Shown in pieces: positions 32,270-34,948 of a stretch of 34,948 bases of DNA. Position 1 is the first letter of the stretch. Each line of letters begins with the position of its first letter. The position numbers were made by a program, and so were the translations under genes. Below the pieces are notes generated by a model. That model saw only the letters and a list, made by a program, of their open reading frames with translations, searched no databases and was not told the origin of the DNA. Location: assembly GCA_905233585.1 (NCBI GenBank), contig CAJOFD010000019.1, forward strand, positions 1 to 34,948, given 5' to 3'. The DNA comes from an uncultured Bacteroidales bacterium (lineage in GTDB: Bacteria; Bacteroidota; Bacteroidia; Bacteroidales; WCHB1-69).

Positions 32270-33439
32270 ATGGGAGCAAAGAAGTTTTTTGTATTGTTTT
32301 GGCTGTTTTGTGGCACATTGGTGTTGCATGCCCAACTTTCACAATCGGCAAAAGTGAGTGTTTTGACTTGTGGTGCAGGGGAAGAATTTTATGAGGCATT
32401 TGGACATACGGCTATTCGTATTGTTGATGATAGTCTGTTGCTTGCCGATGGCTCTGCTCTTGACCTCGTTTTTAATTATGGTATTTTTAATTTTGATGTA
32501 GAACATTTTTATTTTAAGTTTGCCAAAGGACAATTGCTTTATGAATTGGGGGTAAGTACATTTGACAATTTCCTTTATTCTTATCAATATGAGCAACGTT
32601 CTGTAAATGAGCAGGAACTTGCTTTGAATACAGAACAAAAAAATGCTTTGTATCAATTGCTTGTAGAGAATTATTTGCCTGAAAACCGTTATTATTCATA
32701 CGATTTTTTCCGTGATAATTGTGCTACACGAGTGCGGGATATTTTACAAAAAGCGATGGAAAAACCAGTTTTTGAAACAAAAATGGAAAGGCAACCGGCT
32801 ACCTTTCGGAGCCTGTATTATCTTTATACCGATAGTTTGCTTTGGTGGCGTTTGGGTATAGATATAGCACTGGGGGCAAGAACGGACAAACAAATCACCA
32901 CATGGGATTATTTGTATTTGCCAAGTTGTCTTGAAAATCAACTTGACACATTGAGTTATGCAGGACAAAAAGGTGGATTGGTAGCAGAAAAGCAACAACT
33001 TAGTGCCCAATTGTTGCCTGCTCCCAACAAAGCGTTCATAACGCCAGATATATTGTTTTGGGGGATGTTTGTTTTGGTATTATTATTGTGTTTTTGGGAG
33101 ATAAAAAAAGGATTTTATGCAAAAGCATTTGATATACTTTTGTTTATGCTTTTGTCTGTTTTATCTGTTTTGGTGATATTTTTATGGTTCTTTTCCGAGC
33201 ATTACGCCACTAAAGACAATTTTAATTTATTGTGGGCAAATCCATTGGCAATAGCAATTTTATTTATGTTGAAAAAAACACCGGTATGGCTTATGGGTTT
33301 GTATGCGATATGCCTTATCGTATCTTTCGGCTGTTTTGGATTGTTGCCGCAACATTTCAATTCTGCTGTTTTACCTATATTATTAATAATAATGTCCCGT
33401 TTGTTTGTTCTTGTCAATCAGAAAAAACATTTTATATAG
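32270..33439 (+). CDS. DUF4105 (Lnb N-terminal-like) membrane protein
   Basis: The 389-residue protein has a signal peptide (KKFFVLFWLFCGTLVLHAQ). A periplasmic DUF4105 domain follows with its hallmarks SVLTCGAGEEFYEAFGHTAIRI, VFNYGIFNFD, FYFKFAKGQLLYELGVS and FFRDNCATRVRD, quoted here in parts. The conserved histidine (FGHTAIR) and cysteine (DNCATR) suggest a papain-like or transglutaminase-like catalytic pair. The C-terminal 130 residues carry about five membrane helices, beginning near DILFWGMFVLVLLLCF. Related domains occur at the N-terminus of the lacto-N-biosidase LnbB partner. Substrate unknown. No convincing strong terminator follows; GAGA-GGCG-TCTC-TTTTT (33492-33508) is the best candidate. 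Confidence 0.85.
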   Translation: MGAKKFFVLFWLFCGTLVLHAQLSQSAKVSVLTCGAGEEFYEAFGHTAIRIVDDSLLLADGSALDLVFNYGIFNFDVEHFYFKFAKGQLLYELGVSTFDNFLYSYQYEQRSVNEQELALNTEQKNALYQLLVENYLPENRYYSYDFFRDNCATRVRDILQKAMEKPVFETKMERQPATFRSLYYLYTDSLLWWRLGIDIALGARTDKQITTWDYLYLPSCLENQLDTLSYAGQKGGLVAEKQQLSAQLLPAPNKAFITPDILFWGMFVLVLLLCFWEIKKGFYAKAFDILLFMLLSVLSVLVIFLWFFSEHYATKDNFNLLWANPLAIAILFMLKKTPVWLMGLYAICLIVSFGCFGLLPQHFNSAVLPILLIIMSRLFVLVNQKKHFI

Positions 33440-33634
33440 TGCCATGAAGCAATAAGGGCGAAGCCAATGGAGAATTTTGTAGAGCTGTGCCGAGAGGCGT
33501 CTCTTTTTACGGACACTGATACTGCCGGAATGTCCTAGTAATTTGAAAAATAATTTGTATGGCTGCCATAGTATTTTAATGTTTTTGAAAAAAAAAGAAC
33601 CTGTTTAGAACCAAAAAACAAACAAAAAAAGTGT
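33440..33634. other. Non-coding stretch with several small hairpins
   Basis: This stretch is richer in GC than its surroundings up to about 33540. It holds GAGA-GGCG-TCTC followed by five T (33492-33508), GGACA/TGTCC arms (33511-33515 / 33531-33535) and a 23-codon frame from 33467. It may be a folded 3' region or the remnant of a gene. No family was recognised. Confidence 0.35.
33558..33570. repeat. Near-palindrome upstream of the leader promoter
   Basis: TATGGC-T-GCCATA is a perfect 6-base inverted repeat with a one-base centre, 65 bases upstream of the -7 box at 33635. It suits a dimeric regulator operator better than an RNA hairpin. Confidence 0.35.
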
Positions 33635-33642
33635 TATCTTTG
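33635..33642 (+). promoter_or_regulatory. Promoter -7 box for the leader / hypothetical operon
   Basis: TATCTTTG exact consensus, followed by CAATATTA. The predicted start of transcription near 33649 leaves a leader of about 300 bases ahead of the ATG at 33952. Confidence 0.65.
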
Positions 33643-33692
33643 CAATATTATTTTGCGCAGATATTGAGCGAAAGAGAAACAACAAAAAAAAG

Positions 33693-33815
33693 ATGAAAAA
33701 AATGAGGATTTTTGAAGGAAACAGCCTTGTATTTTTTGCGAAGAACATGCCGTTTTTTGCCCTTGAAAAACGTAACTGCTTGATTGATTCTCTCTCTCTC
33801 TCTCTCTCTCTCTAA
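33693..33815 (+). CDS. Short leader ORF ending in a TC repeat (40 residues)
   Basis: An ATG at 33693, about 45 bases after the predicted transcription start, opens a 40-codon frame. It starts MKKMRIFEGNSLVFFAKN and ends S-L-S-L-S-L-S-L at a TAA that directly abuts the (TC)12 tract. The serine-leucine tail is simply the translated repeat. Loss of one TC unit would join the frame to a second open frame that runs to TAA at 33944-33946 (about 85 residues, containing AERMRAFRPYFWRCGG), five bases before the next gene. With one extra unit it would run in the third frame, which is also open to 33940 or so. It may be a regulatory leader peptide or a chance frame; I do not recognise the peptide. Confidence 0.4.
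   Translation: MKKMRIFEGNSLVFFAKNMPFFALEKRNCLIDSLSLSLSL
33789..33812 (+). repeat. (TC)12 dinucleotide microsatellite
   Basis: Twelve uninterrupted TC units, plus one more T. Such tracts slip readily during replication and are used as phase-variable switches in many bacteria. Here the tract overlaps the end of the leader ORF, so repeat number alters the reading frame. Confidence 0.95.
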
Positions 33816-33838
33816 TATTTATCTATACACTTTTTATA

Positions 33839-33861
33839 GCAGAAAAAAGAGTTTTTTCTGC
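33839..33861 (+). promoter_or_regulatory. Perfect hairpin in the leader
   Basis: GCAGAAAAAA (33839-33848) and TTTTTTCTGC (33852-33861) form a perfect 10-bp stem around GAG. The arm itself contains the T run, so it could pause or terminate transcription weakly. Confidence 0.5.
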
Positions 33862-33870
33862 CGAGCGAAT

Positions 33871-33919
33871 GCGTGCTTTCCGCCCGTACTTCTGGCGGTG
33901 TGGGGGAAGTGCGCTTTTT
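33871..33919 (+). terminator. Terminator-like hairpin ahead of the hypothetical operon (attenuator candidate)
   Basis: GCGTGCTTTCC (33871-33881) can pair with GGGAAGTGCGC (33904-33914) over 11 bp, three of them G-T wobbles, with an inner GCC/GGC stem (33882-33884 / 33894-33896). TTTTTG follows the 3' arm. It ends 32 bases before the ATG at 33952 and lies downstream of the promoter at 33635, the geometry of an attenuator. Confidence 0.45.
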
Positions 33920-33951
33920 GTTGTGCAATTGTTGAACTTTAAATAAATAAT

Positions 33952-34680
33952 ATGGAAAATAATAAGGATTTTTTAGTCAAGAACCAAAAGCAAATAGAAG
34001 AAATAAAACAAGAAATTATACAGATACCAAAAGGAAAAGTAGAGAAAAGTTATTTTTCAGGTCCGAGTATATATTTCCATCAAGAGGCTTTGAAATGTTG
34101 TCGAAATGAAAAGGAATTTTTAGGTAAACGGCATATAGAAATGATATATGCGACACTTGTAGCATGGGGAATGCATCGTATGGGAAAAAGTGGTGCAAAA
34201 ATGCCTGATTTTGATGTTTTTAAGAAAAGTATTTTAGATAAAAAACAAAAGTTACAACAACTTAAAACAATTAGGATAGAAAAAGTTCAAGAGAAAGCAT
34301 TAGATGATATTATCGGACGTTTAAAGGAATTGATTTTTAAAGAAGACGGAATTAATGCTTCAGAAACGAATTCCAGAATAGTATCAGGAACCAAAGTTTT
34401 AGCACATATTCTGCCTGATATAGTCCCTCCGATGGATAGAAATTATACAGCAGCCTATTTTGGAATAAATATTCAAAATAGTTCACAAAATTTATTTGAT
34501 AATGGAATGCATACCATATGGAATGTGTATCAAGACAAGAATGTGCGGGATAGGGCATTGGAATATCACAAAGAACATGTTTATATCTCTCTTCCTAAAT
34601 TATTTGATAATGTAATTATAAAATTGGAACAAAGTAAAAAGAAAACAACAAACAATAAAACAACAAAAAGTAAAAAATAA
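33952..34680 (+). CDS. Conserved-looking hypothetical protein
   Basis: The 242-residue protein has no signal peptide or membrane helix and is rich in helices and charges. Distinctive segments are FSGPSIYFHQEAL (about 35-47), EMIYATLVAWGMHRMG near 62-77, INASETNSRIVSGTKVLAHILP near residues 135-155 (quoted in part) and IVPPMDRNYTAAYFG. The pattern S-G-T-K-x-L-x-H-x-L-P-D-x-V-P-P-M-D-R seems conserved in proteins I have seen near mobile or defence genes, but I cannot name a family or function. The C-terminus is a lysine-threonine-asparagine tail. It begins a unit of at least two genes; the next starts seven bases after its stop. Confidence 0.7.
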   Translation: MENNKDFLVKNQKQIEEIKQEIIQIPKGKVEKSYFSGPSIYFHQEALKCCRNEKEFLGKRHIEMIYATLVAWGMHRMGKSGAKMPDFDVFKKSILDKKQKLQQLKTIRIEKVQEKALDDIIGRLKELIFKEDGINASETNSRIVSGTKVLAHILPDIVPPMDRNYTAAYFGINIQNSSQNLFDNGMHTIWNVYQDKNVRDRALEYHKEHVYISLPKLFDNVIIKLEQSKKKTTNNKTTKSKK

Positions 34681-34686
34681 GCAAAT

Positions 34687-34948
34687 ATGAGTATGAATAC
34701 TAACCTAAAAGACAAAAACATTTTTAATGTAACAGAACAACCGAAGGAGTTTGTCCAGAATACGCTTGACTATGAACAATATGCATTGATCTATAGCAAG
34801 AATTATGAAAAAATAATGGAGAAAACACCCAATGAAATCGATCAAGACCAAGACTATTGGGCAGGTTTGGTAAAAATTAGCAGTGACGCTATAGGTAGTA
34901 AATCTGTGTATCGCAAATGCCGTGCCTATAGTGGAATAAAAAGCCATG
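34687..34948 (+). CDS. Hypothetical protein, cut by the window edge
   Basis: An ATG at 34687, seven bases after the upstream stop, opens a frame of 87 codons that remains open at the end of the window. The product starts MSMNTNLKDKNIFNVTEQ and contains ALIYSKNYEKIMEK and YWAGLVKISSDAIGSKS. It has no signal peptide, membrane segment or known motif in the visible part. The spacing implies cotranscription with the gene at 33952. A start at the second methionine (34693) is also possible. Confidence 0.6.
   Translation, partial: MSMNTNLKDKNIFNVTEQPKEFVQNTLDYEQYALIYSKNYEKIMEKTPNEIDQDQDYWAGLVKISSDAIGSKSVYRKCRAYSGIKSH

Noticed and set aside
33467..33538. 23-codon frame in the gap after the DUF4105 gene
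   Set aside because: No promoter, no recognised pattern, and it coincides with hairpin arms; reported only as part of the non-coding stretch.
1..34948. tRNA genes, rRNA, CRISPR arrays, IS elements, integrases or att sites
   Set aside because: No cloverleaf, rRNA-like stretch, regularly spaced repeat, transposase motif or flanking direct repeat was found by reading both strands; a tRNAscan or ISfinder run would be needed to exclude short remnants.

Overview
The window looks like a chromosomal segment of a low-GC, anaerobic member of the Bacteroidales (phylum Bacteroidota). Four signs support this. Most transcription units are preceded by the Bacteroidota -7 box TAnnTTTG, usually as TATCTTTG. 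Start codons lack Shine-Dalgarno sequences and sit in A-rich leaders. One protein carries a type IX secretion C-terminal sorting domain. Several genes have Bacteroidota-typical architecture: Rho with a long hydrophilic insertion, S16 with a long tail, a DAHP synthase/chorismate mutase fusion, and DUF4105 and FISUMP-type proteins. No rRNA, tRNA, CRISPR array, insertion sequence or integrase was seen.

Layout. 1-511: 3' end of a formylglycine-generating-enzyme (SUMF1) domain gene, with a terminator and a strong inverted repeat. 512-3941: a family 2 glycosyltransferase, a divergent biotin-type carboxyltransferase (oxaloacetate decarboxylase alpha type) and a small secreted protein. 4188-7718: rpsP, rimM, a nucleosidase and rho. 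7725-10499 (minus): a glycosyltransferase, a polytopic membrane protein and a 49-residue ORF. 10636-14607: an operon of a MORN-like secreted protein, mnmA, a lipoprotein and DAHP synthase/chorismate mutase. 14588-17235 (minus): RluA-type pseudouridine synthase, an inactive-looking M23 protein and a lipoprotein. 17441-18796: an RNA-rich island with a small helix-turn-helix gene and a FISUMP-domain gene. 18880-20459 (minus): a phosphoglycerate dehydrogenase with lysine at the catalytic histidine position, and ruvC. 20473-23891: an operon of a flippase-like protein, a processive glycosyltransferase, a DUF2147 protein and deoC. 24159-26620: a T9SS-sorted small protein translationally coupled to a beta-helix protein. 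26746-32019 (minus): a four-gene operon that converts succinyl-CoA to crotonyl-CoA through 4-hydroxybutyrate. 32270-34948: a DUF4105 membrane protein, a leader with a (TC)12 repeat, and two unrecognised genes, the last cut by the window edge.

Metabolism. The 26746-32019 operon encodes SucD, 4HbD, AbfT and AbfD, with the expected active-site and cluster residues all visible. It implies energy metabolism that turns succinate into crotonyl-CoA and probably butyrate. The final reductase and CoA-transferase are not in this window.

Most likely undescribed material. (1) The 17441-18120 stretch contains a long rod-like RNA made of five consecutive helices, then a hairpin just before a small HTH gene, then a second promoter and folded leader in front of a FISUMP gene. 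(2) The 33635-33951 leader contains a short ORF ending inside a TC microsatellite, so repeat number sets the reading frame, followed by a terminator-like hairpin before a hypothetical operon. All functions are read from the sequence and from family knowledge; no database search was possible.
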